A stretch of 7,258 bases of DNA from Candidatus Aminicenantota bacterium. GTDB lineage: Bacteria; Acidobacteriota; Aminicenantia; UBA2199. A program made the translations under genes and the position numbers. Positions 1 through 5,689 of this stretch are shown piece by piece (position 1 is the first letter of the stretch; the number at the start of each line of letters is the position of its first letter). Under the pieces are notes generated by a model, which was not told the origin of the DNA, ran no database searches, and saw only the letters and a program-made list of their open reading frames with translations. The stretch spans positions 1 to 7,258 of the forward strand of contig JAHELQ010000265.1 of NCBI GenBank assembly GCA_024644125.1, in the 5' to 3' direction.

Positions 1-121
1 CGGAAGTCCTGGTAGAACCAAAGATGCCGATGATGCTATGCTGCGGATGATCCTCTGCCTGTCGAAGCGGAGTTAGATCTCGACGACGAATACTGCGTGC
101 CTGTCCCCAGCTCTTTGCTCA
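1..121. other. Intergenic sequence downstream of the NACHT gene; no gene seen
   Basis: Every frame on both strands that I read is interrupted or shows no recognisable protein. No clear rho-independent terminator follows the leftward NACHT gene. The only notable element is one copy of a 12-bp direct repeat at 99-110. A gene truncated by the left edge cannot be excluded, but nothing supports one. Confidence 0.5.
99..110. repeat. 12-bp direct repeat, left copy flanking the NACHT gene
   Basis: The sequence GCCTGTCCCCAG occurs here, 11 bp beyond the stop codon of the NACHT gene, and again in the same orientation at 2691-2702, just upstream of that gene's proximal promoter candidate. The two copies bracket a segment of about 2.6 kb holding the gene and its possible promoter. 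They could be a target-site duplication, a recombination scar or dispersed repeat ends. One 12-bp match somewhere in a window this size is expected by chance, so only the placement is suggestive. Confidence 0.4.
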
Positions 122-2566
122 TCACTCCGATGATTGATTCCTCTCTCTCCGAAACTCCAACAGCTCTTCTTTCGTGGTTCCGGGAAAATAGTTCAAAAGC
201 TCGTAATCCGGCATCTTTTGAAGAGTTCCCATTGCCCTGTCTGCCCATGCAGCAATTTTATCTTTGTTTTTATGTATTTCCCCTTCATATTTGCCAATAA
301 AACAATGGAAGAGGTCTCGGAGGTCTAGGGGGTCTCGGAGGTATCGGAGGTCTCGGCGGTCTAGGAGGTCTAGGAGGTATCGGAGGTCTCGGCGGTCTAG
401 GAGGTCTAGGAGGTCTAGGAGGTATCCGAGGTCTCGGAGGTATCGGAGGTCTCGGAGGTATCGGAGTATCAAAAAAATTATACATGAAAAACCTGTTTTT
501 AGTATATCAAAAATATAAATAAAATCTAATATTTTTTCTCGAGTGACGAGTATCAAGAAAAAACTTACATGGTGGCGAAAAAAAAGATCTTCTACCCGGG
601 ATCGGTCTGGCGTTGGGGATCTTACAAAGTCATTAATTTGGTGTTTTATAGAATGGATCAATTTTTCTTTCGTCTGGCTATCCCCCAAGCTTAACAACAC
701 GGCGCCCACTGATTGTACGAATGGATGCTCGTGATGGGAGAAGAGATTCCAGGCCTCCTGGGCAAATAATTCAACATGCTTGTAAATTGGATAATGCTTG
801 TAGTATCGATCGATTATGGCTTCTTCTTCTTGAGAACAGCCGAATTTGGGCAACCTCTTCAGTATGCGCTCTGCGAATTTTAGTTCCATTTCATGTTGAA
901 TCCCTTCGATCGCCACATCATGGAGGCAATCTTCCCATAAACTCATCTGTCGCCAATAATCCTCGGATTCCAGCCGTTCCAGCACTTTGGAGAAAAAACG
1001 ACGGGGGCTGCCGATATTGGCGAATAGTTTGAACGTTTCGGTCCAGTAATCTTTATCTCTGTATTCTAGAATCTCTTCTGGATTGTCCCGCTTGGAGAAA
1101 TTCCAGGCCGTGAGATATTCCTGGAATGTGAGGTGGAGAAATCCGTATTGCCCTTCCGATTTATAAAGAAGCCCGGCCTTGAGTACCATCTCCTCGAGAA
1201 AAAGATTCTGCGTGTTGTTTTCAATCTTATCCGGAAGGATGGTTTTGATTACCGGTAGAGACGCTTCGCGGCGATTTTCTTTCATCAGGTATACAGCCAG
1301 TTTAGACAGGTTGTCGATGCAGTTGTCCACGGAGAAGCTGATATCGAGCTTTTTGTTAGCCACATTCCAGAGTTCGACCATCACCTTGACGCATTCCTCG
1401 TAAAGTTTATGCCTCTCTTTCGGCAATACGGCGCGGGTCCGGTGGACAATAGCGATAATGGTCAATAAAAGTGGATTTACGGCCAGCTCCCGAAACTTTC
1501 GATATTGATCGTCTTTGATTGTTTCAATTAACGATTCGTAGCCCCGGGCCGCTTTTTCGATAGCTTTGGCTTCGGAATTCTCCTTCATCGCAAACTCGAC
1601 ATTGCGGTACCAATTTTTGAGGAAGAGTTCGATATCTTCAAGGGCGAAATCCTGGACGCAGTATACGGGCCAGGCATCCTGGAATTTGAGCCCTTTCTGC
1701 GCCTGGATGCCAGAAAAGCGAGAGGTGACAATTAGGGAATTTTTCCGGATATTCTGACCTTCTAACCACTTAATAACCTCTTTCCGCACCTCTTCATCCG
1801 CCACTTCGTCGAGGCCGTCCAGCAGGAATAACACCCGGTTGTTCTCGAAATACTCTTCAAAAAACGAATCCGAATTCGTCTCTTTTTTAAATTGTTTCAA
1901 GGTTAAATCCTTGATATTATGGATTTTATAGGTGTCGGCCGGATCTTTCCCCAAATCTTTTAGAGCGATAAATACCGGCAACAAATCATCCAGATACTGG
2001 ATTTCTTTTTTAGCGCATTGCAGCGCGATCCATTTCATCAAAGTGGTTTTGCCGCTACCCGGATGCCCCAGGATGACGATTCGCAATGGATTTTTTATCC
2101 AGAGCATCTTCCCCCGATTCTCTTTGATAATCTCGCTAATCTCCCTGGACTCTTTCTTCTTTTTCAGATCAAAATCATCTAATTTGTCAAGCCGCTCGAA
2201 ATCCTGAATGGTTTGATAGATTTCCGTCCCCTCCTGCGGACGCGTTTTTAGCTTTACATAAATGTGTTCCAACTTCAGAGGCGTTTGGAGCAGCGCATTG
2301 AGGCCGGTAAAATCAAGATATTGAAACTTGTCGATGATGTGCTCGCGATAGATCTGGACATCTGTCTTCTGTCTGTTTTTTTCATTTTCCTTATTTTTTT
2401 TCTGAGCTAACTCTTCCTTGAAATCTTTCTGTTTTTGATAATTCAACTTATCGCGTTCCAGCTCCCTGTTTTTTTTGAATTGGTAATATCCAAAAATAAA
2501 TCCTGCAATCCCTAAAATCGCTCCAATTCCCGCTGCTGCGGTCAATATAATATTATTTACTCCCAT
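122..2566 (-). CDS. Membrane-anchored NACHT-domain STAND NTPase, putative antiphage defence protein
   Basis: This 814-residue protein has an N-terminal hydrophobic segment (about residues 6-28), then a Lys/Glu-rich, probably coiled-coil stretch (about 31-70). A NACHT-type P-loop ATPase follows: Walker A GHPGSGKTT (about 167-175), Walker B LFLLDGLDE (about 246-254), and a sensor-like LIVTSRF (about 278-284). The conserved NPLLLTIIA (about 364-372) and FLHLTFQEYLTAW (about 476-488) are typical of the helical and winged-helix parts of NACHT proteins. The C-terminal third is helical, probably the sensor region, and carries a tripeptide repeat at about 701-752. No nuclease, TIR or other known effector is visible; the membrane segment may be the output module. 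Bacterial NACHT proteins are known antiphage NTPases, but this one's role is inferred. I chose the ATG at 2566, which has GGTGA upstream and puts the membrane segment at the N-terminus. The longer TTG start at 2659 lacks a ribosome-binding site and overlaps a promoter candidate. Confidence 0.88.
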   Translation of the reverse strand: MGVNNIILTAAAGIGAILGIAGFIFGYYQFKKNRELERDKLNYQKQKDFKEELAQKKNKENEKNRQKTDVQIYREHIIDKFQYLDFTGLNALLQTPLKLEHIYVKLKTRPQEGTEIYQTIQDFERLDKLDDFDLKKKKESREISEIIKENRGKMLWIKNPLRIVILGHPGSGKTTLMKWIALQCAKKEIQYLDDLLPVFIALKDLGKDPADTYKIHNIKDLTLKQFKKETNSDSFFEEYFENNRVLFLLDGLDEVADEEVRKEVIKWLEGQNIRKNSLIVTSRFSGIQAQKGLKFQDAWPVYCVQDFALEDIELFLKNWYRNVEFAMKENSEAKAIEKAARGYESLIETIKDDQYRKFRELAVNPLLLTIIAIVHRTRAVLPKERHKLYEECVKVMVELWNVANKKLDISFSVDNCIDNLSKLAVYLMKENRREASLPVIKTILPDKIENNTQNLFLEEMVLKAGLLYKSEGQYGFLHLTFQEYLTAWNFSKRDNPEEILEYRDKDYWTETFKLFANIGSPRRFFSKVLERLESEDYWRQMSLWEDCLHDVAIEGIQHEMELKFAERILKRLPKFGCSQEEEAIIDRYYKHYPIYKHVELFAQEAWNLFSHHEHPFVQSVGAVLLSLGDSQTKEKLIHSIKHQINDFVRSPTPDRSRVEDLFFRHHVSFFLILVTREKILDFIYIFDILKTGFSCIIFLILRYLRDLRYLRDLGYLLDLLDLLDRRDLRYLLDLLDRRDLRYLRDPLDLRDLFHCFIGKYEGEIHKNKDKIAAWADRAMGTLQKMPDYELLNYFPGTTKEELLEFRRERNQSSE
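313..465 (-). repeat. In-frame 9-bp minisatellite (17 units) inside the NACHT gene
   Basis: Seventeen tandem 9-bp units read on the plus strand as variants of GGTCTCGGA, GGTCTAGGA and GGTATCGGA. Units 4-7 (340-375) and 8-11 (376-411) form a perfect 36-bp duplication, which shows expansion by whole-unit slippage or unequal exchange. On the coding strand each unit gives one tripeptide (LRY, LRD, LLD, RRD, LGY or PLD). Because 9 is a multiple of 3, copy-number changes keep the NACHT reading frame open. The other frames across the tract are also open, giving spurious Arg/Ser-rich and Pro/Arg-rich ORFs. Confidence 0.95.
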
Positions 2567-2630
2567 AATCGTTTCACCAAATGGATCGAGATCATCTCGC
2601 CATTCACGCTCCTTTTTGATTGATGCCTTC

Positions 2631-2659
2631 ACAATATCAAAACGGCAAAAAATGTTCAA
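2631..2659 (-). promoter_or_regulatory. Possible proximal sigma-70 promoter of the NACHT gene
   Basis: On the minus strand a -35-like TTGAAC (2654-2659) and a -10-like TATTGT (2631-2636) are separated by 17 bp. Each matches the consensus at four of six positions. Transcription would start near 2624, leaving a short leader before the ATG at 2566, whose GGTGA lies about 7 nt upstream. The match is modest and the region is AT-rich, so it may be fortuitous. Confidence 0.35.
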
Positions 2660-2690
2660 TAGGGAAAAATGTGAGGAGAGAATTCGCCTC

Positions 2691-2702
2691 GCCTGTCCCC
2701 AG
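2691..2702. repeat. 12-bp direct repeat, right copy flanking the NACHT gene
   Basis: This is the second exact copy of GCCTGTCCCCAG, in the same orientation as 99-110, about 125 bp upstream of the chosen NACHT start. The match does not extend beyond 12 bp on either side. Confidence 0.4.
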
Positions 2703-2744
2703 TCACCCCGGACTGTTCATATGGCGATACTGATTAATCTAAAT

Positions 2745-2923
2745 GTCTCGGTCCTCCCTGGAGGGGTATATCCTTTCGGACATTTTGAGAAAATTTCCTT
2801 GTTCAAGGAAGACACAGTCTCCGTCCCCCCCGGGGGGGTATATCCTTTCGGACTTTTCTAAAATCAGGAAATATCTTTTTCTGATCGTCTCCGTCCCCCC
2901 CGGGGGGGTATATCCTTTCGGAC
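2745..2923 (-). CRISPR. Orphan three-repeat CRISPR-like mini-array
   Basis: Three 37-bp repeats lie at 2745-2781, 2817-2853 and 2887-2923, separated by unrelated sequences of 35 and 33 bp. These sizes are typical of CRISPR arrays. In plus orientation each repeat begins GTCTC and ends TATATCCTTTCGGAC. The middle is a GC palindrome, seven C then seven G in copies 2 and 3. Copies 2 and 3 are identical and copy 1 differs at four positions. A degenerate left-hand copy and a leftward promoter to the right (3062-3091) both suggest a leader on the right and minus-strand transcription. Against CRISPR: no cas gene is visible, there are only three repeats, and each putative spacer contains its own inverted repeat. 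A family of hairpin elements or a structured RNA is the main alternative. Confidence 0.6.
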
Positions 2924-2933
2924 ACTGGGGGTT

Positions 2934-3052
2934 TGAAACATGCTGACAATGATGCTTTCAAAGGCCGATTTTGCAAACCTCCGGAGTTGGGAGCAAAATT
3001 TCTCCGGAAAGTGAGGAGGTTTGCAAAGAATTTTCAAAATCGTCATGTTTCA
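2934..3052 (-). repeat. Long imperfect inverted repeat, possible structured RNA or MITE-like element
   Basis: Three blocks of perfect complementarity nest around a common centre. TGAAACATG (2934-2942) pairs with CATGTTTCA (3044-3052), CGATTTTG (2966-2973) with CAAAATCG (3035-3042), and CAAACCTCC (2974-2982) with GGAGGTTTG (3015-3023). The innermost match can alternatively be read as 13 bp, 2970-2982 with 3015-3027. TCCGGAG (2980-2986) and CTCCGGA (3002-3008) offer a competing inner hairpin. No protein of recognisable family is encoded. It lies between the CRISPR-like repeats and a leftward promoter candidate, so it would form the first 120 nt or so of the transcript. A miniature transposable element is an alternative. 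Confidence 0.7.
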
Positions 3053-3061
3053 CCAGAAATC

Positions 3062-3091
3062 ATTATAACGCGGAATAAACTTTTTCGTCAA
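3062..3091 (-). promoter_or_regulatory. Strong leftward sigma-70 promoter candidate
   Basis: On the minus strand TTGACG (3086-3091, five of six consensus bases) and a perfect TATAAT (3062-3067) are separated by 18 bp. The start point would be around 3055, a few bases before the long inverted repeat, with the CRISPR-like repeats and NACHT gene downstream. It could be a CRISPR leader promoter, the promoter of a structured RNA, or a distal NACHT promoter giving a leader of about 490 nt. Confidence 0.6.
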
Positions 3092-3224
3092 CTTTTTAAA
3101 AAACCAGAATTCCCCAACTAATTTTTTTTCACCCATCTGGCCCACTTTTTGTAGTTTGAGACTCATGTCGGCATTTTGTATAAACTCATCGATGCTTTAT
3201 TCGATTTTTCCTTTGAGCAGACCA

Positions 3225-3518
3225 CTAGCTCCAATTGAAGCAAGGCACATGGTTTGCCGCTTTACCTCCCGTAACACAGGGCCCTCGGGCAAACGCCAGT
3301 ATTCTTTGTCGAATACTCAATGTCCAATGATATCTTTTTTTCTCTATTGATAGCTTTATCTCAAGGATATTGGCGTGATTGGCCAGTCTTGCCGGTAGAT
3401 TGATAACAGTACATGACCGCGATTCTTTATCCACTTCCGCCAGTGTCGCGTCCTGCTCCAGTGCCGCTGTCTCCTGCGGTATATAACGCTGAAGACACGC
3501 GATGAGGGATCCAGGTAT
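3225..3518 (-). pseudogene. IS1380-like transposase remnant, internally deleted
   Basis: On the minus strand a stretch beginning TIPGSLIACLQRYIPQET leads into LEQDATLAEVDKE, which resembles the first catalytic Asp region of IS1380-family DDE transposases. A few residues later the frame reads TVINLPARLANHANILEIKL, then YHWTLSIRQRILAF, which resembles the C-terminal tail of the same family. The whole catalytic middle is missing, so the two ends have been joined by a deletion near 3405-3420. The open frame continues rightward past 3518 into the antisense of the glycosyltransferase gene, but that part is not transposase-like. The family call is from memory of conserved motifs. Terminal inverted repeats and target duplications were not found. 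The remnant is certainly inactive. Confidence 0.6.
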
Positions 3519-3564
3519 GGTTTTGAAGTATTGTGTTTCGGGGGAAAATGTGATACAAAACCAT

Positions 3565-4542
3565 ATGGACGAAATTACACTATCGATAGTCATACCTGTA
3601 TATAACGAGGAAGAAAATGTCGGGTTGTTGTACGACGAATTGGTGAGCGCGCTGGACGGGAAGTATAGGGACCTGGAGATCATTTTCGTCAATGACGGCA
3701 GTCATGATCGATCGCTCGAGAAATTGAACGAACTTCATCAGAAGGACAAACAGGTGAAAGTGATCAATTTCAGGAAAAACTTCGGCCAGAGCGCCGCGAT
3801 TTCCGCGGGCTTCGATTATTGCTCGGGAGATGTGGTGGTCACCCTCGACGCCGATCTGCAGAACGATCCGGCGGATATTCCCATGATCGTCGGCAAGGTC
3901 CGGGAAGGATACGATATTGTGAACGGGTGGCGCAGAGACCGCAAGGATAAGTTTTTCACCCGGAAGATCCCGTCGTTTTTCGGCAACAAGTTGATCTCCT
4001 TCATCACGAAGGTCAAGCTCCACGATTACGGCTGCACGCTGCGGGGTTTTACCCGCGAAGTGGTCAAGAACCTCACGTTATATGGCGAGATGCACCGTTA
4101 CATCCCGGCCATCGCGTCGCGGATCGGTATCAAATCCGTGGAGGTGCCGGTAAACCACCGGGAGCGCAAATACGGTTCGTCGAAATATGGACTGGGGCGC
4201 ACATTCCGGGTGGTGGTGGATTTGATTTCAATCAAATACCTGTTGTCCTTTTCCCACAGGCCGTTGCAAATATTCGGCGGAGTCGGGATTTTGATGATGT
4301 CGTTGGGATTTATATCCGGTTTGTACCTCACCTTCGTGAAATTTTTCATGCAGGAGGGAATCGCCGGCCGGCCGTTATTGATATTCACGGTGTTGTTGAT
4401 ATTTCTGGGATTTCAATCGATCACCCTGGGGCTCATCGCCGAGATGTTGTCGCGGATCTACCACGAAGGGTTGAATAAGAATGTATATTCGATCCGCAAT
4501 ACTATTGGATTCAACGATGAAAATCTTGATGATCGCGCCTGA
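3565..4542 (+). CDS. GT2 family polyprenyl-phosphate-type glycosyltransferase (DPM1/GtrB-like)
   Basis: The 325-residue product opens with LSIVIPVYNEEENV (about 6-19), the start of a GT-A fold. FVNDGS (about 41-46) and DADLQNDP (about 95-102, metal- and nucleotide-sugar-binding) follow, then the RKYGSSKYGLGRTF motif (about 201-214) typical of polyprenyl-phosphate mannose or glucose synthases. Two C-terminal membrane segments (about 235-257 and 271-293) place it at the cytoplasmic membrane. Members of this family transfer a sugar from a nucleotide donor to undecaprenyl phosphate; the sugar cannot be read from sequence. The ATG at 3565 starts right before the conserved fold. It has no good ribosome-binding site at normal distance. 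A GTG at 3550, five bases after GGGGG, is a plausible alternative and would add five residues. The gene overlaps the next by 26 bp, suggesting translational coupling. Confidence 0.9.
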   Translation: MDEITLSIVIPVYNEEENVGLLYDELVSALDGKYRDLEIIFVNDGSHDRSLEKLNELHQKDKQVKVINFRKNFGQSAAISAGFDYCSGDVVVTLDADLQNDPADIPMIVGKVREGYDIVNGWRRDRKDKFFTRKIPSFFGNKLISFITKVKLHDYGCTLRGFTREVVKNLTLYGEMHRYIPAIASRIGIKSVEVPVNHRERKYGSSKYGLGRTFRVVVDLISIKYLLSFSHRPLQIFGGVGILMMSLGFISGLYLTFVKFFMQEGIAGRPLLIFTVLLIFLGFQSITLGLIAEMLSRIYHEGLNKNVYSIRNTIGFNDENLDDRA

Positions 4543-5680
4543 ACCCTTTTTCGAACCGCGGGGCACGCCGTTCTCGGAATATTACCGTATCAAGGCGTTG
4601 TGCGCCATGGGGCACGAAGTGGACCTGGTGACCTATCCCATCGGCGAAGACAAGGATATCGCTGGTTTGCGCATATTCCGTTGTTTCCGCCCGCCGTGGA
4701 TCAAAGGCATCAAGACCGGTCCTTCCGCCGCCAAGTTGGCCCTGGATTTTTTTCTCTTCTTCAAGGCCTGGGGGCGTTTGATCCGCGGGAAATACGACTT
4801 GATCCACACCCATGAAGAGGCGAATATCATGGGGGCGTTCTTGAGCTCGTTGTCGCGGGCGTCGCACTTGTACGACATGCACTCCAGCCTGGTCCAGCAG
4901 ATGGACAATTTTAAGTTCACCAAATCGCGGATGATCGTTGGCTTCTTCAAACTGATCGAAAAGATCTCGCTGCGGAACGCGCGGTCGGTGATCGTGATCT
5001 GCAAGTCGTTGCACGAATACGCGGGAAAGATTACGGATCCCAAAAAACTGACCATTATCGAGAACTTCATCGACGAAACCACCCACGTGGAAAACATGGA
5101 CCGGGAAAAGATCCTGCGCATCAGAAACGAGCTAGGAGCGGGCAACCATAAGATCGTGATGTATACCGGGACATTGGAGACTTACCAGGGGATACCGATG
5201 TTGCTGGAGAGCATGACTCATTTGCCGGAAGAATTCCGCCTGGCGTTGATCGGCGGCAAACCGGAGCAGGTGGAAGCCACGTTAGCGCAGGCGCGCGATC
5301 TGGGGCTCGAACAGCGCATCGTGTTGACCGGGCGCAAACCGGCGGAGGATATTCCTTATTATTTGCAAGCGGCGGATATCCTGGTCTCGCCCCGGATTTT
5401 AGGGACCAATATTCCCCTCAAGATCTACTCCTACTTGAAGAGCGGGATCCCGGTGGTGGCCACCGACCTCTACACCCATACCCAGACCCTGAGCTCCGAC
5501 ATAGCCATCCTGACGGACCCTGAGCCGGAACCGTTCGCGTCGGGTATACTGGACGCGGCCGGAGAAAAGGGCAGGCAAATCGCGCGGCAAGCGGCTGCGT
5601 TTTGCGCCGCCCATTACACCTACGAACGTTACCTCGAATTGGTGAAGGCATCGCTTGAAAAGGCCGTGCCTGAAAATTAG
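4517..5680 (+). CDS. GT4-like GT-B glycosyltransferase
   Basis: The 387-residue product has a GT-B layout. The N-terminal acceptor domain starts MKILMIAPEP and has the loop FFEPRGTPFSEYYRIKAL (about 11-28), common in GT4 enzymes. The C-terminal donor domain includes YTGTLETYQGI (about 216-226), a LTGRKPAEDIPYYLQAADI stretch (about 270-288) and GTNIPLKIYSYLKSGIPVVA (about 296-315). The last corresponds to the nucleotide-sugar-binding motif, but with LKIYSYLKSG in place of the usual Glu-rich loop. There is no signal peptide or obvious membrane segment. It probably adds a sugar to a lipid-linked or surface glycan; donor and acceptor are unknown. The ATG at 4517 lies inside the end of the GT2 gene with only a weak GGA upstream, which fits coupled translation. 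Family call is firm, substrate is not. Confidence 0.88.
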   Translation: MKILMIAPEPFFEPRGTPFSEYYRIKALCAMGHEVDLVTYPIGEDKDIAGLRIFRCFRPPWIKGIKTGPSAAKLALDFFLFFKAWGRLIRGKYDLIHTHEEANIMGAFLSSLSRASHLYDMHSSLVQQMDNFKFTKSRMIVGFFKLIEKISLRNARSVIVICKSLHEYAGKITDPKKLTIIENFIDETTHVENMDREKILRIRNELGAGNHKIVMYTGTLETYQGIPMLLESMTHLPEEFRLALIGGKPEQVEATLAQARDLGLEQRIVLTGRKPAEDIPYYLQAADILVSPRILGTNIPLKIYSYLKSGIPVVATDLYTHTQTLSSDIAILTDPEPEPFASGILDAAGEKGRQIARQAAAFCAAHYTYERYLELVKASLEKAVPEN

Positions 5681-5684
5681 GAGA
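5679..5684 (+). promoter_or_regulatory. Ribosome-binding site of purB, overlapping the upstream stop codon
   Basis: AGGAGA lies five bases before the ATG at 5690 and shares its first two bases with the TAG stop of the preceding glycosyltransferase gene. It is the strongest Shine-Dalgarno sequence in the operon and fixes the purB start. Confidence 0.8.
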
Positions 5685-5689
5685 CAGCA

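Larger units (their letters stand above)
2567..3564. other. About 1 kb without an intact gene between the divergent NACHT gene and glycan operon
   Basis: From left to right this stretch holds a weak leftward promoter candidate (2631-2659), the right copy of the 12-bp direct repeat (2691-2702), three CRISPR-like repeats (2745-2923), a long inverted repeat (2934-3052), a strong leftward promoter candidate (3062-3091) and a transposase remnant (about 3225-3518). No cas gene, tRNA or intact ORF of recognisable family is seen. I found no convincing promoter for the rightward glycosyltransferase operon. Confidence 0.7.

Noticed and set aside
264..518. Plus-strand ORF rich in Arg and Ser (and a minus-strand Pro/Arg-rich one) across the minisatellite
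   Set aside because: Both are by-products of the 9-bp tandem repeat, which leaves several frames open. The third frame continues an intact NACHT protein on both sides of the tract, so that is the real one.
2567..2659. Longer NACHT protein starting at TTG 2659
   Set aside because: It adds 31 polar residues before the membrane segment, has no Shine-Dalgarno sequence, and its start codon overlaps a possible -35 element. ATG 2566 has GGTGA upstream.
2934..3052. Retron-like non-coding RNA
   Set aside because: The long stem is suggestive, but no reverse transcriptase is present in the window and no conserved branching-G arrangement could be established.
2616..3121. Short ORFs of 60-81 codons across the repeats and inverted repeat, with recurring PPGGVYPFG or RRFAK strings
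   Set aside because: The recurring peptides are the translated DNA repeats and inverted repeat. No ribosome-binding site or family resemblance supports them.
3056..3310. Minus-strand reading containing EYWRLPEGPVLREVKRQT, then a TAA stop, then further open sequence
   Set aside because: It looks protein-like, but it overlaps in another frame the better-supported C-terminal transposase segment, contains an internal stop, and matches no family I recognise.
3502..3564. Upstream ATG codons at 3502 and 3517 as the start of the GT2 gene
   Set aside because: The added residues would be read from sequence that looks like the transposase remnant on the other strand, and the conserved GT2 fold begins right after ATG 3565.
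4511..5145. Long minus-strand ORFs opposite the GT4 gene
   Set aside because: They are antisense shadows of a GC-rich coding region; the plus-strand frame carries clear glycosyltransferase motifs throughout.
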